NCBI RefSeq assembly: GCF_000283155.1
Contig: NW_004454173.1
Location: 11,515,528-11,579,527, forward strand
Reading direction: 5' to 3'
From: Ceratotherium simum simum
Taxonomy: Eukaryota; Chordata; Mammalia; Perissodactyla; Rhinocerotidae
Length of the DNA: 64,000 nucleotides
Positions within the stretch are counted from its first letter, which is position 1, and each line of letters starts with the position of its first letter. Below are positions 52,801-64,000 of this stretch, in pieces. A program made the translations under genes and the position numbers. The notes under the pieces are model-generated. The model was not told where the DNA came from. It was given only the letters and a program-made list of their open reading frames with translations, and searched no databases.

Positions 52801-53506
52801 CAGGTGAAAAATCAGGGGGATCCAAACGCATCTGACTCTGCAGCAGAGAGGCCTGGTCACCTGCTGCTGACAGGGCTTGTGGGGCCCTGTCAGCTATATC
52901 TGCACGAGGAGGCACAACTGTAACTGGGCCTTGGACAACTCTCTCCAGAATCTGGCCATTGTGGCCAGGCTGGTTGGACTGCTCCACCTCCGGTCCCTAC
53001 GGGACCTCTGAAGGCAATGCCCACACCATTCCAGAATGGGGAGGCAGCTTCCAGGAGCGTCAGGCCACAGAGCCATAGCAGCCCCCTGTGGCTACGTGTA
53101 GGAACTGCACCATGCTGTACTGAGGAACTCGCACCCTGAATGAGGGGGTATAGCCCTCCCTCCTTCCCGTCCTACCACAGTGTGGCGCAGCCCAAGGGTA
53201 CAGCTTTGTTCTAAGACAAACCCACAGTGGCTAGTTTGCCACTTCCTCCTAATTCCTGCCTTTTGGTGACTTGCGGTCAATCCCATAAAGTTTCTTAAGA
53301 AAGGGGTCAGAGATTAAGGCTCATAGGAGCAGGAGATGGGCTTTGAGACTTCTGCTTCTCTCCATGGAAGAGGTGGCCAGTTATCCCAGAGGAAGCCTCA
53401 GGACTCTACACATGGCAGTGGCAGCCATGGAGCAGCCCAACTCACCAAATCTGTATCCGCACCTTGATGCCATCTACCTCTATGGTCTTCATCTTAAAGT
53501 CAACAC
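49730..53506 (-). CDS. RAB15: RAB15, Rab family small GTPase (coding exons 2-7; exon 1 outside window)
   Basis: Minus-strand gene for Rab15, a membrane-anchored GTPase of early and recycling endosomes, prominent in neural tissue. Exons 53506-53446, 52716-52656, 52172-52095, 51386-51297, 50135-50070 and 49888-49730 all have GT/AG borders and compatible phases. They encode residues 42-212 of a 212-residue protein. Seen in order: GVDF at the end of switch I, WDTAGQE (G3, residues 62-68), NKAD (G4, about 121-124), ETSAC (G5, about 149-153) and a C-terminal CWC that is a double geranylgeranylation signal. The P-loop exon (residues 1-41) is missing because it lies past 64000. Rab10 and Rab8 share the GTPase core, but the VDEYAPEGVQKILIGNKAD region, the ELEEDEGKPEGP tail and the location favour RAB15. 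No break is seen. Confidence 0.96.
50070..50135 (-). CDS. RAB15: RAB15 coding exon 6
   Basis: 66 bases, 22 codons (LAKEYGMDFYETSACTNLNIKE in short runs), including the G5 ETSAC motif. Acceptor TTGCAG, donor GTGAGA. Confidence 0.96.
50357..50380. repeat. (CA)n microsatellite
   Basis: Perfect CA run of about 11 units in a RAB15 intron. Confidence 0.9.
50425..50680 (+). repeat. MIR SINE in RAB15 intron
   Basis: 'gggctttggagtcaaacagac', 'ttggacaaattactgattctc', 'tggtaaaggaggaggagaat' and 'cagtgctcagtaaatactat' follow forward MIR order. Confidence 0.85.
50681..51296. other. RAB15 intron 5, no further feature seen
   Basis: Intronic sequence between the MIR and exon 5. Nothing else supported. Confidence 0.45.
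51297..51386 (-). CDS. RAB15: RAB15 coding exon 5
   Basis: 90 bases, 30 codons, containing the G4 NKAD motif. Acceptor TCCCTAG, donor GTAAGT. Confidence 0.96.
51655..51790 (-). repeat. MIR SINE fragment in RAB15 intron
   Basis: 'ctacagatgaggaactgggg', 'aaatggcttgcccaaggctc' and 'agccaggactagaacccc' match the complement of MIR. Confidence 0.75.
52095..52172 (-). CDS. RAB15: RAB15 coding exon 4
   Basis: 78 bases, 26 codons (GIFLVYDISSERSYQ through VSDVDE). Acceptor TCCCTCAG, donor GTAGGA. Confidence 0.96.
52656..52716 (-). CDS. RAB15: RAB15 coding exon 3
   Basis: 61 bases. The first G completes Trp62, then DTAGQERYQ (G3 and switch II) to Ala-Gln. Acceptor CTACTGCAG, donor GTGAGC. Confidence 0.96.
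53446..53506 (-). CDS. RAB15: RAB15 coding exon 2
   Basis: 61 bases: the last two bases of Gly42, then VDFKMKTIEVDGIKVRIQI and the first two bases of Trp62. Acceptor TTCCCCAG, donor GTGAGT. Confidence 0.96.
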
Positions 53507-54129
53507 CTGGGGAAAGGGAGAGAGCAAGAAAGTTAGGAAGGGAACCTGCTGAGAACTGAGCAGTAAGGCCCAGCACACTCACCCTTGAAGGGATCTCCTT
53601 TTGTTTAATGTGGCAGAAAGATGGCATGAGGTAAGGCCTTCTTGAACCAAAAACTACAGTTTTGGTTCGGGCTTTGAATGGGGCTTCCCCTCCTCCCCGA
53701 GCTGAACGTTGCCAGCAGTAAAGGGCTTGGAGGCACCGGAAGTGAACATGCGTGAATACGGAGGAATCGACTCCATCACTGCCTCACTTAGCCCCGAACG
53801 TGTTTCACTCTGTGCACGTGTGAAGTCTGCCTATTTATACTTCGGGAGAGAACTGCTTGTATCCATCCCTGCTGGAACCCTCATCCCTGGGAATAGAATC
53901 CACCTCATTTGCCTGGGTTTTTTCTCTCTCTGCCTTATTAGTAACCAGGAGGGGTTGCAGCACTGCTGTGAATGTGTGGAAGGCACACAGACCCTACAGA
54001 GAGCAGGACTGTTTCAACCGCATGGCGTGTATGAAGCCCTCGGCACCTGGAGAAGGCCCACCAAGGAGAAGCCTAGTGGATCTGTGGTGTTGACTGACCC
54101 ATTTACTGTAGGAGGCACTGTTGTTTACT

Positions 54130-54350
54130 AGAAGGAGCACAGGGTATGAAGTCAGGCCTGAGCTTGAATCCTACTCTGGCCACTTAACCCATAGCTATGA
54201 CTTTGGGCACCTTGCTTCTTGGAGCCTCCATTTCCTCATCAGTAAAATGGGGACATTACCCATCATTTCAGAGGGTCACTGAGAAGACCAAATGAGATGC
54301 AGTGCCTGGCACCCAGTGGATATTCAATCGACTGCAGCTATCATTATAGC
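54130..54350 (+). repeat. MIR SINE
   Basis: 'agggtatgaagtcaggcctg', 'cttgaatcctactctggcca', 'ctccatttcctcatcagtaa' and 'gtgcctggcacccagtggat' follow forward MIR order. Confidence 0.85.
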
Positions 54351-56788
54351 CGAGTACAGTCCCGGTCCACGGGGGTGCTCGTGAGTGAGCACCAATGACC
54401 AGATGAAGAGGCAGCAGCACAGTGTGTCGTTCGGGGAGGGAGAAGGTTCCATCCACCAACCCCACACAAGGTTTTCAGGCTCATCCGCCGAAAGACTTGA
54501 GGAGCTAAGCGGCCACAAGACACAGGAAACATAACGGATTTGGCAAAGCAGCCCAGGGCAGAACGTATTTGGGGAAATTTGCAGCAAGAGAAGTCAGCAC
54601 CACCAGCAGCACACAGGCCTAAGTGTAAGTGGTGACAGAGAGATGAGGGGAGATGTTTTTGTCACCTCACCTCTCCCCAGCCCTAACTGTGCCTGGTGAT
54701 TCAAGAGCTGTGTCTAAAAGGTGAATTAAGCTTCAGTCTTCATACACTTCCTGGAGACAAGTCAGGAATGGGCATCGTTAAGCAGTTTTCAGGTGGAGAA
54801 CACAGTAAAGACAGTTCTGTACGGTAGGCACTAGGCTGTACAGCATAGCCCTGAAGACCCTAAAGATGCCAGATTGCCCCCCACCACTGCCATTCCACGT
54901 TGGCATTAGTTCTTTGCCAATGGGAATACTTCTCCACGTATCTATCCTGTCCCCAGCTTTCCAGAAATACAGACAGATTGAATTCAGGCTCTTCTCTCTC
55001 ACCGTCGAGACCAATCATTTAATAGAAGAGAGAAAAAGATTCAGAACGGACAACCAGAACTCAACCAAGCTGGTCAGACGTGAATCATTTTTCGTGTGCC
55101 CAAGCTGATTCATATGTATCGAGCTGTACTTTTCCAAACGGGCAATGTCTGGCAGCCGTTCTTCCAAGTGTGCTGAGAAAGTCAGGAGGAGGAGACAGAA
55201 AGGAGGAGAGGGGGACCTGGCTGTGGTGGGGCAGTAGCATGCTCACCCCTCTCGAGACAAACAGTTGTCAAGAAATGCTTCTCCCCAATACCTGGCATAG
55301 GAAGGAATCAAGAAATTCTCGTTCTTTCCTGGTCCATCGCCTTCTTTCCAGGAGAACCAGTGATTCTGTTCATTTTGTAAGAGGCCCAGCCCAGCAAACC
55401 TGGTGAAGGACAGTGCTTTGTGCAAAGTGGTCACAAGGGAGGTTCTGCTGCCTGTATTCCACAAACTTCTATGGGAACTTACTTTGTGCCCTGCACAGTG
55501 CTAGGTGCAGATGGAGTGGCAAAAAAGGCACCTGTCCCTGCCCTTACAGAGCTCAGTGGAAAGGAAACAAGGCCAGGAGGCATGATAACAGGCCCAAGGT
55601 CGGCACGGCAAGGAGCAGAGAGGCCTGCTGATGCCAGAGCCCATGCGACCCCTCGCGTTGCTTCTTGGGGGAAGGAGAGGAGAGTTGTGTGGTAAGTAGG
55701 CAGACAGGCCTCAACTACATTTGGTGTCCTGTTTCTCTGTGGGTCCCTGAGAAGGGATCAGCTGGGAGAGGAGCCCCCAACAGAGGGGAACTCTCCCTGA
55801 GAATGAACGCAGGCTGTTAGAGAGGCAGGACTGACAAGACGACGTGCAGCTACCCTCGGGGTGAGCACTGGGCCCGAGTCCTTCTCCCCTCCTCCATCAC
55901 TTCTCAGCTGTGTGGTGGGACCAAGGCTGGGGAGCTCTGGGGGCTCCAAGCACCCACACGCCCCCCACCACCTTGCAACCTAGGCCCTCCTGACCACCCA
56001 ATAAAATTTGTTTTAACATCTCTGAGAAGTAAAATGCTTCAGTTTTGGCTCTTCAAATGCACCAAGGAAGAAACAGACAGTCTATGCCTTCTGAGGGATT
56101 TTCTTTACCCACCCACTGCCCCCCACTTTTTAATTTAAAGATTAACAGCCCAAGGATCTTCTAGTGGAATCTATTCCTTCCACTCTCCACACACTCTAGA
56201 CCTTCCACTGTGTGTAACCTACCAATCAACCCCTGGCCCGCCGTGACCTATGCCCACTCGTGGCCCCTTCCCTCGCCTTATGTGACTGTTGGTTTCTTCC
56301 GCTGCTCAGCACTTTGGGGCAAAGTCCAACACCGGCCTTGTTCAGTCCCTGCAGACTCACACTTTCTCACCACAGCCGGGCCTCACAGCTGCTCAGCAAG
56401 CTGTTTATTCCATATGTGTTCACCCATCACACTCCTCACAACTGCTGTCCTCCCCGCCGAAGGCTTCAGCCCAGCGTTCCCTCCCCACCGCTGTGCACTC
56501 AACAGAATTCCTTCTCCACTGTCTATGCACAAGACGGATGCGCCTGATGAAGCCTTTCCTCTGAGGCCCACCTCATATCCTCAGCATTTTCCTGTTTCCT
56601 CCACCTTCCCTGGGGAGGAGTCCCCTGTCCTTCTCGAGTCTCACCTCTCAGCTGTCCTCATCAGCCCTCTCGGGTGCACAGCCTAACAGTTTTGCTCCTC
56701 TTTGTTGCATCTTCAGACTCTATGGGAAGAAGAGAGATTCTTCATCTACCTCCACCCCCAACGTGTTCTCATTCTGGCTCCTCTAAGG

Positions 56789-56940
56789 CAGCACTTCTCA
56801 AACTTTAAAGTGCATGCAGATCACGTGAGGATTGTGTTAAAATGTAGATTCTGATTCAGTAGGTGTGAGATGAGGACTGATGCTGCATTAAGCTTCCAGG
56901 TGAGGCTGATGCTACTGGTCCATGGATCACACTTGTGACA
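56789..56940 (+). repeat. MER5-type (hAT) relic, copy 1 of cluster
   Basis: 'cagcacttctcaaactttaa' terminus, then 'tagattctgattcagtaggt' and 'agcttccaggtgaggctgat', typical of MER5-family elements. Confidence 0.75.
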
Positions 56941-56954
56941 GCAAGCTTCTGGGA

Positions 56955-57140
56955 CAGTAGTTCTCAAAGTGTGGTCCCCGGACCTGCAGCATCAGCATCA
57001 GCTGCGACTCGTTAGAAATGCAAATTCTTGGGCCCCACCTCAGATCTAGGGAATCAGATACTCTGGGGGTCAGGTCCAGGAATCTGTGTTTCAACAAGCT
57101 CCCCAGGTGATTCTAATGCATGCTGAAGTTTGAGAATTTG
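56955..57140 (+). repeat. MER5-type (hAT) relic, copy 2 of cluster
   Basis: 'cagtagttctcaaagtgtgg', 'gttagaaatgcaaattcttg', 'caagctccccaggtgattct' and 'tgaagtttgagaatttgg' form a nearly complete MER5A-like element. Confidence 0.85.
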
Positions 57141-57183
57141 GACTAAAGCTTTGCACCTGAAACATCAAGCGAGGCAGCATGGG

Positions 57184-57372
57184 GGTTCTCCCCCTCTCAA
57201 GGTGTGCTTTGCAGATGCTCAGCTTTAGAATCACCAGGGTGATTTTTTTAAGTGCTGCTACCTTGACTTTCATAGACCTACTGAAACAGAATTTGAGAGA
57301 AAGGCTCAGAAACCTGTGTTTTTAAGAGGACCGTGGGTGATTTTTAGATAAAGGAAAGTTTGAGAGCTATAA
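57184..57372 (+). repeat. MER5-type (hAT) relic, copy 3 of cluster
   Basis: 'gctttagaatcaccagggtg', 'tactgaaacagaatttgaga' and 'aaaggaaagtttgagagcta' follow the same plan. Diverged. Confidence 0.65.
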
Positions 57373-57379
57373 TATGGTG

Positions 57380-57575
57380 GAAGAGATAGCCATTGGCATT
57401 GGAGTCAGAAAGACCTGGGTCTGAATCCTGATTCTGGCACTTGCTGTGTGACTTTGGGCAAGTTTCAAGTTCTCTGAGCCTCAGTTTTCTTCTCTGCAGA
57501 ATGAGAATACCACTGGCCTCCTAAGGGTTGTTGTGGGATATAAATTAGACAACGTATGTAAAGTGCATGACACAC
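57380..57575 (+). repeat. MIR SINE
   Basis: 'ggcattggagtcagaaagac', 'gaatcctgattctggcactt', 'tttgggcaagtttcaagttc' and 'tgtgggatataaattagaca' follow forward MIR order. Confidence 0.9.
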
Positions 57576-57683
57576 GGGAGGAGGGTTCTCTCCCTACCTT
57601 CCCTCTGCTGACTAAAGGCTTCCTGGGGACCAGCCGGGAAAACATACCCTGAGAACCCTGGATGTAGGAGGGTTACATACTCT

Positions 57684-57823
57684 AGGGCTTTGCTACTCCA
57701 CTGCCCTTGCTAGTCCAGGGACCAGCAGCATCAATATCATCAGGAGGCTTGTTAGAAATGCAAATTCTCTGGATCCACCCAGACCTACAAAATCTTAGGC
57801 ACACTAAACTTTGAGAGCCACTG
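57684..57823 (+). repeat. MER5-type (hAT) relic, copy 4 of cluster
   Basis: 'ccagggaccagcagcatcaa', 'ttgttagaaatgcaaattct' and 'actaaactttgagagccact' match the MER5A plan. Confidence 0.8.
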
Positions 57824-57859
57824 TCTACCCCACCTCTAGGCAGAACCACACTCAAGGCT

Positions 57860-58045
57860 CATAATAATGCTTATAATTATAGCACCCCCCAGCTAGGGAA
57901 TCCAGAGCCCTCAGTTCTTACGCCAGCCCTAGGAAGTAGGTATGAGTGCAGATTATTATCGTGAGGCAGAGAGAGGCTGAGTGACTTACTCATGTCCTCA
58001 CAACCCACGGCTGAGCCAGAACTGGAAAACTGGTCTCCTAAAACC
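57860..58045 (-). repeat. MIR SINE, minus orientation
   Basis: 'ctaggaagtaggtatgagtg', 'gaggcagagagaggctgagt' and 'aacccacggctgagccagaa' match the complement of MIR. Confidence 0.7.
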
Positions 58046-59789
58046 TACCCCAGGCACTCTGCACTCGACCAGTGGCTTCCCAACCCTTCGAGGCTGTGGA
58101 ATCTTACTGCCTCTTCCATCACACCTGCATACCCCACACTTGTTCTGGTAGCATGAAGCATCTCGAAGTGAGGCAGTGGGCACACATGGAGCAGGCCCAC
58201 CACAACCTATTTTCAGAGAACGCCTTGCTCCTTGAGAGGTCATGATTCCACCCAGCCCAGACGCATCCCCTGGACAGTGCCACCTCAGTGTCCCTAAAGA
58301 GAGCCTGCATCCTCTCCCGGGCACGGGGAACACACGGGGTGAAGAAACCAGCAAACCCCTGCACGCAGCTCCAGCAGAGGTTCTCCGGGGAGGAGAAAGT
58401 GAGGAAGATAGTGCCCTCCCCCAACCAAGTGCCGAAAGCATGACGAGCAGCTCATCATGTTAGACGTGCCAATCATGGTGTCTGCCATAGCCGGTGTCCT
58501 TTTCTGGCTGGAACTGCCCAGCCCAAGGCCTCTGCTCAGGGAAGCAGGGCTAGATACAGTGTGCTCATTGTGGAGAAGCACTCCTGACTGGACCAGTGGC
58601 GGATATCTGACCCAAAGAAGATCCATCAACAAGCTTCCTGGTGACCCACAAGGTGATCTGGCCACAGCGGCAAGGGAAGCTAGCTAAGCCGAACAAACTA
58701 GCTCCCTCCAGATGATGCCGAGGGGACCGGCCAGTTGGTAACGAGAGGAGCATGAGGCAGACGGATGTGCAGGGAAGCAGGGATGCCCAAGACAGCAAAC
58801 GCACTGGCTGGAGTGGACCTGCGGGTGCTGGATCCTCGCCCAGCCACCAGTCCACACCAGACCCCACCTTCCAGCCTATGGGAATCCTCATATTACATCC
58901 CCCTTGTCTGAGAGAGTGCCTCAGGATGCCCGAAGATTCACAGCATATGACTGTCCACTGCTGCCTAAGGGCTCTGCCAGGCCGGCAGGCAAGATGTTCC
59001 AACTATGGGGCTGGGAAGAAGACTCCTAAAACCAGATGCCCTGCTCCTTGCTGCCTCCTGGTTTTTGTCTTCTGGGCTTCAACTGGATGTGGAGTACCTA
59101 AGGGGCAGAGAGTACATTTGGTATTTGACAAAGGTTTTTTTTTTTTTTTTTAAATCTCTGCCTCCATACCAGCACAGTGCCAAGGCATAAAGTAGCAATT
59201 CCATTAGTGGCATCCCCCTGCCCCAGAGAGCATAAGGAGGGATGGGTGCTGGTGGCTCAGGAGCAGGGGCGTGTGTCCTGCTGTCTGAATGCCTCACAGA
59301 CACTGGCAAGAAAAGCTCCTCAGTTAAGTGACAGTGCCAGGTCCTGATACGCGTGTAGGCAGGTGCTGCTCTCACCACACCTGTGCCCTGAGGCAGCCCC
59401 AGGCCTCTGGCTCTTCCAGCTGTGTCCCTGGCTGCGTGGCCTCTGCTCCCCCAGCAGGAACCCCCAGTGACTGCCAGGCCACAACCTGAGCCCTGGAGCA
59501 CAGTGACAGAGCTGCTGTCGGAGATCTGGGAGGACAGGTGAGGCCCTCTTCTGGGTACCAGGGCCTGGGGCAGAACAGAGGGACAGGGCAGAGGACACAG
59601 CACTGGCACTCACCTGGCTCCTAAGATATCTTGCCTTGGGGACGAGCTTACTGCCTTCCCAGTCTAGCAGTGGAGGCTGGTGAAGACTGGAAAGAAGGAA
59701 ACGGCACATCCAGGGAAAGAACAGTCCTTATCACTGCCTCCAAAGAAAGCCCTAGAAAGCATGGAGGAAATGCAGCTCAAGAAACAGAG

Positions 59790-60015
59790 GAGTGTGGTCA
59801 TTAAGAACACGATCATGAGGTCAGAGTCTGGTTCCGGTCCTGCCTTTTCCACTAATTACCTGTGTGGTCTTGGGAAAGCTACTTAACCTCTCTTTGCCTC
59901 AGTTTCCTCACCTGTTAAATGGGGATGACAATGCCTGATGTCAGAGAATTTGTGAGAGGATTATGAGATAAGGTATAAAACCCATCACAAAGAGCCTGGC
60001 ACGTAGAGCTTTATT
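59790..60015 (+). repeat. MIR SINE
   Basis: 'gaacacgatcatgaggtcag', 'cttgggaaagctacttaacc', 'ctcagtttcctcacctgtta' and 'gagcctggcacgtagagctt' form a well-preserved forward MIR. Confidence 0.9.
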
Positions 60016-61988
60016 AATGTTCGCTGAAGAAGCTATCAATCTCCTGCAGGGCAGGACCAGTTAGGGAAACAGGGTCACAGCTGAGGGGATGGAAAGATCT
60101 CTGGGAAGGAGGAGGGGCTTATGTTGGGAAGATGAAAGAAAGCCGGGAGAGAGGGAAGACAAACACACTAAGCTGGGGCATTTCAACAAAAAGAGAAAAT
60201 ACCACTCACCGTGGAGGCCCGATGGCCCCCACAGTCGGGCTACAACCTAAATTCTGGCAAAGCGAAGGTGTGCCTGTTGGTGGGCCAGAACCTCATGGGT
60301 TAACGTCAGGTGCCAGCTTGCCTGCCTGCCAAGTGCCACGTGGTTCAAGTGGAAACAGGGCTCTCCTGGGTGCCAAATGTTACCACCACGATCAACCACA
60401 GCCCAAAGGACCAGCAGCGTGACCTGAGCCTTTTCATTAGCAATGAGACGCCACACCACAAACAACCTAATACACCTGAAACCCGAGGCAGACACCCAAT
60501 CCCTGGGGCCACGCTGCCTCCAGTTACGAACCCCAAGTCCTGGAAGGCCCCCACCACCCGCCACGGGGAACCAGCATGTGCTGGACACGTGGAGCTCACT
60601 CACGTGGGTTATGGCAGGAGGTCGCCTCCAAAGAGGTCACGCTGAGCAACCGCAAAACAAGCTTTAGGGAAAGAGAGAGCCTGCGGGGAGGTGGCTGCCT
60701 GACTTTGCCACCCCAAACAAGGCGTCAGAGTAGTCCCCATTTCAAAACTCCCTTCTCGCAGCAAGAGAAGACCAATAACACCAGGAGACCAATAACGCCA
60801 TTTCTCCCCTGAGGGACAAGTGAGGGGAAGAACAGGGAGGAGACAACACAGGGGCAGAGCTAAGAGACAAGGCTCAAGAGAAGACTCAGGACAAAGGCTC
60901 CTGGCACAAGAATGTCCCTCAGACCAGTGGGGTGAGGGGAGCTTTGGCCTAACCTGCCCCTGGCCGCAGCCATCCTCCTTCCACCCCTCCGGGGACTCGC
61001 AGCCTCACTGTATGCTGGACCACATGCCGACTGGCTTCTCCTCTTACGCTGCTGCAGACTGACTGTCCCTCATGCTGCCTCATTCTGGAGAAGAGGTGCA
61101 CCCAGGCTCTCTGAGCAAACGCATTATCAGCATTCGCACCACCGTCCTCTGGGAGCGATGAGAAGCAGAAATAAAGGGAGGCCCTGGTCACTGGCAGACA
61201 GAATCCTGCTCCTCTAACTCCAAGGCCATGTTTTAACCTCCAGGGCACTGGGGTCAAAGGCTCTGACTCAGATGCCCACCCACAAGAAAGAGTGGAAATT
61301 TCAGAAGGATACTCTATGATACTCTAACCTTCCTTTCTTCTTTAAGACACAAACAGATGCATACACACACAAAACCCCAACGTGGAAGGACAGTGGTGAT
61401 ATGGGGACCAGGACAACTCTGGAGCCTACCGTCTTCCCATAAAGTCTTGAAGGGCCAATCTTTGGAAACTTAGGAGCCAGGAACTGAGGGGCTGTTATTG
61501 TAGAAGGGTTTCCCAGTCAAACACGGACCCCTTGAGGCTGGAAGGAATGCCTGCATCAGTGCCTGAGCCCTAGGAGCTCCCTCCTCCAGAGCCCCCAGCC
61601 ATGAGGTGATCCTGGAAGGTCACTCCAGCAGTCGGGCTGAGCCAATGGGCATCATCAGACACCAGTAGTGACCCTGAGTGACAGGGAATACTGACCTTAG
61701 TCTAAGACACTGATCCCTCGTCTCTGCATTCACCAAAGAGGACCCCACTCACACAGGGATCACAGGAGCCACTTCTTGCTCCCTGCTATGTCTGAAATTC
61801 TCCTATGACATGGATCTGAGCAGAAGAGCTAAAAGCTACTGGACACTGCTCACCCCTTACAGAACTTCACCCTCTTCTCACAGTCCCAAACACGTGTGTA
61901 GCACAGTGAGTTTCACATTGTCTGTGAGTCCCAAGAAACCAATCCTAGTTGCAACCCCCTTGGGGAAGAGCAGAAGTTCTCTAGGAAA

Positions 61989-62029
61989 ATGCATTCATGC
62001 ATGCATTCATTCATTCATTCATTCATTCA
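61989..62029. repeat. (ATTC)n microsatellite
   Basis: About nine CATT/ATTC units with two ATGC variants. It abuts the start of an ancient repeat. Confidence 0.9.
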
Positions 62030-62400
62030 AACATACTATTACTGAATGCCTCTTATGTGCTACGAACTAAGCTGGGTACTAGAAGAGACAGCCGTGAATA
62101 ATACAGAAAGATCCTTGTCCGCAGAGAGCTGCTATTCTAGTGCGGAAGACAGATAATAAATAAAGTAATTAATTTCAGAGTGATAAGCGTTAGGAGGTAA
62201 AATCAGAATAACGGAGTAGAGAGTGAGGAGATCCGTGTGCAAGCCGCTTTAGATTGGCTGGTCAGAAAAGACCTTTTAAAGGAGGTGACATTTGAGCTGA
62301 GACCTGAATCACAGGAAGGTACCAGCAGGGAGAAGATCTGAAGGGTCAGGGCCCCAGGCAGGGGAAGCAGCAAATATCCTTCAGGCAGGAACACATGTCA
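62010..62400 (+). repeat. Ancient interspersed repeat, family not named
   Basis: 'gaatgcctcttatgtgctac', 'cttgtccgcagagagctgct', 'ggaggtgacatttgagctga' and 'aggcaggaacacatgtca' follow the same order as copies near 8060 and 14215. It is the best preserved of the set. Confidence 0.6.
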
Positions 62401-63259
62401 GTCAAACTCGCAGTTCCTCAGAAGAGAAAAGGAAGAGGGACCAACATCATTGGTGCCTCTGTTATCAAGTGGGAAAGCACAGCAAGGCCCTTCCCTTCTG
62501 TTGGATCTCATGGGGACCCACCCTCATATGTGCACACGTGTATGCACACATCCACGTACATATGAACTTGTTTAGAGGCTTTAACCTGAAGAATGTACCA
62601 AGAAACTTCTCAAACACTAGCAAGGCCAACTTGGGGACTCCTCACCCCCCAATTTATGATGAGATCTCTACAGTGAATAACTCACATGTGTAAAGCACAC
62701 CATTCCTGTGCACACAGTGGGTACACAGAGTAGGTACTCAGGAAACATCAGTTCCCTTCCCTGTGCCCCGCCCACAACCACGTGCACAGACCTCCACTGG
62801 GCCTCTGTGACATCTGCCATGCGCTCCAGCCAACCCTGTCCTGCTCCCCTCTAGCAGGCCCATGACCTGGGCCTTGCCTCCCTGAGCCTGCTGCTGAGTG
62901 GTCCGTGGACACCGCTGAGGCAGCCAAGACCTGCCAGGCTACTGACCACTTACTCCTCCACCCTCGTCCTGAGCCTCTTCCCAGGCAGGGCCGTGTTGAT
63001 GGGCAACAGAAGGTTCCGGGAGGAAGAGACTGGGGCTGGGAGCTTCAGGAGCAAACATCTCAGAGGAGACAGGGCCCCCAGATGCATCTGGCCTCACACA
63101 GAGCCCACCAAGCAAACTCCTAGCAAGGATCTAGTTGAACTTAAGCTGACACAACCATGACCTGGCCACCAGCAGCTAGCCCCACCAGGCAGAACAGTAG
63201 CAGCCCCAAATCATGAGGTGTTCTCCACAGTGCCTCCTCCCCCACCCCTTGTCCCCTGG

Positions 63260-63560
63260 GGAACCCTGCTTAGTCTTCAAGGACCCACTGAAATGTCACT
63301 TCTTCTATGAAGCCTTTACCAGCCAACCCAGGAGGACTTGATCAGTCCTCTGCGACTCCACAGCACCTTGACACCGCTTTTGCTTAATATTCTGGCTGTC
63401 TGTTTGGATGCCTGACTCCCCCACTGCACTGTAAGCCCCAGAGGGCAAGAAAGCATCTGATTCATTTCATATTCTCATTGCCTGGCAGCAGGCAGATACT
63501 CATTACACATTATTCAACAAAATTGAATAAATGGAAGAAAAAATAAGTGGTCAAGTGTGT
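63260..63560 (+). repeat. L2 LINE 3' relic
   Basis: 'cccactgaaatgtcacttct', 'ttctatgaagcctttaccag', 'cactgtaagccccagagggc' and 'caaaattgaataaatggaag' form a well-ordered L2 3' end. Confidence 0.75.
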
Positions 63561-64000
63561 GAATAAATGAGTGAATGAATGAAGTCAGTACATTCCAGGA
63601 GAAGAGATCAGTGGAGAGATCATGGGGCTCCAGCCACAGAGTCCTCAGTAAATATGTTGTCAAAACAGTAATATGAGGGCAACTCTCAGATCTCATCCTC
63701 AAAGGTGCCCCAGCCAGAGCCCTCAATCACAGCCCTGGACTATCCCCCGGAGGGTCACATCAAGGAAGCAGACTCAGCCAACAGCAGAGACACAACCGTC
63801 CCTCCATCCCAAAGTCCTCAGACAGGTTGGGGAAGCACATGTCCTCTCCCCTTGGCTCACAAGAGAGAGGTTCTATTGGCAACTGTGGAAGGGCCTTCTG
63901 GGCTGAGCCAGGGCAAGCCCAAAGCCAGTGTGGAGAGACTGGAGGAGAGGAGACGGTTCCAGCTGGGGCCACCTGCCTGCAGATGTGAGTCAGCACTTAT

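Larger units (their letters stand above)
53507..64000 (-). other. RAB15: RAB15 intron 1 (partial, at least 10.5 kb)
   Basis: No exon encoding the P-loop GDSGVGKT or the MAKQYDVLF start of Rab15 was found on the minus strand up to 64000, so this is inferred to be first-intron sequence. It is GC-richer than the left half of the window. Many 60-170 codon open frames occur, but none shows a domain, splice-supported structure or match to FNTB. Repeats inside are listed separately; 55100-56780, 58050-59780 and 60020-61980 otherwise show nothing I can support. Confidence 0.7.

Noticed and set aside
53507..64000. Search for RAB15 exon 1 and for FNTB exons
   Set aside because: No P-loop GDSGVGKT coding and no farnesyltransferase-like coding were seen on either strand, so both are taken to lie outside the window.
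1..64000. CRISPR arrays, operons, phage or prokaryotic defence systems
   Set aside because: The gene structure, repeats and composition are mammalian. The short tandem repeats are microsatellites or local duplications.

Overview
This window is nuclear DNA from a placental mammal, most likely an odd-toed ungulate of the horse lineage. It has spliced genes with GT/AG introns, long introns, a CpG-island promoter and dense interspersed repeats. The lineage clue is a set of tRNA-derived SINEs that begin GGCCGGCCC and carry an internal GGTTCGGATCC B box. These match the equine repetitive elements (ERE), and many copies still have perfect target-site duplications. The species cannot be fixed from sequence alone.

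Three protein-coding genes are supported exon by exon. CHURC1 (+) has four coding exons between 19735 and 34676 and encodes a complete 112-residue zinc-binding Churchill protein. GPX2 (-) has two coding exons between 44266 and 41150 and encodes a complete 190-residue selenoprotein. It has an in-frame UGA at codon 40 and a well-formed SECIS element in its 3'UTR at about 40861-40932. RAB15 (-) has coding exons 2-7 between 53506 and 49730, giving residues 42-212 of a Rab GTPase. Its first exon lies beyond the right edge. The order CHURC1>, <GPX2, <RAB15 matches human 14q23.3, where FNTB follows; no FNTB exon was found here.

Layout: 1-19.5 kb is intergenic, with L1, L2, MIR, DNA-transposon and ERE copies and no supported gene. 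19.56-20.0 kb is the CpG-island promoter of CHURC1. 20-34.6 kb is the CHURC1 body, with an L1 split by a solitary LTR in intron 1 and an inverted ERE1 pair in intron 3. 35-40.8 kb is the convergent spacer between CHURC1 and GPX2. 40.8-44.4 kb is GPX2 with its SECIS and an antioxidant-response-element-like promoter site. 44.4-47.1 kb is a spacer. 47.1-53.5 kb is RAB15 with a long 3'UTR. 53.5-64 kb is RAB15 intron 1, rich in MIR and MER5-type fossils.

The three genes are neighbours by conserved synteny and are not a pathway. I see no undescribed multi-gene system. The items most worth a second look are the selenocysteine recoding signals of GPX2, a 293-codon alternate-frame ORF overlapping the RAB15 stop codon and 3'UTR, the inverted ERE1 pair before the last CHURC1 exon, a tandem duplication just past the GPX2 3' end, and a SINE with an apparent short 3' transduction.
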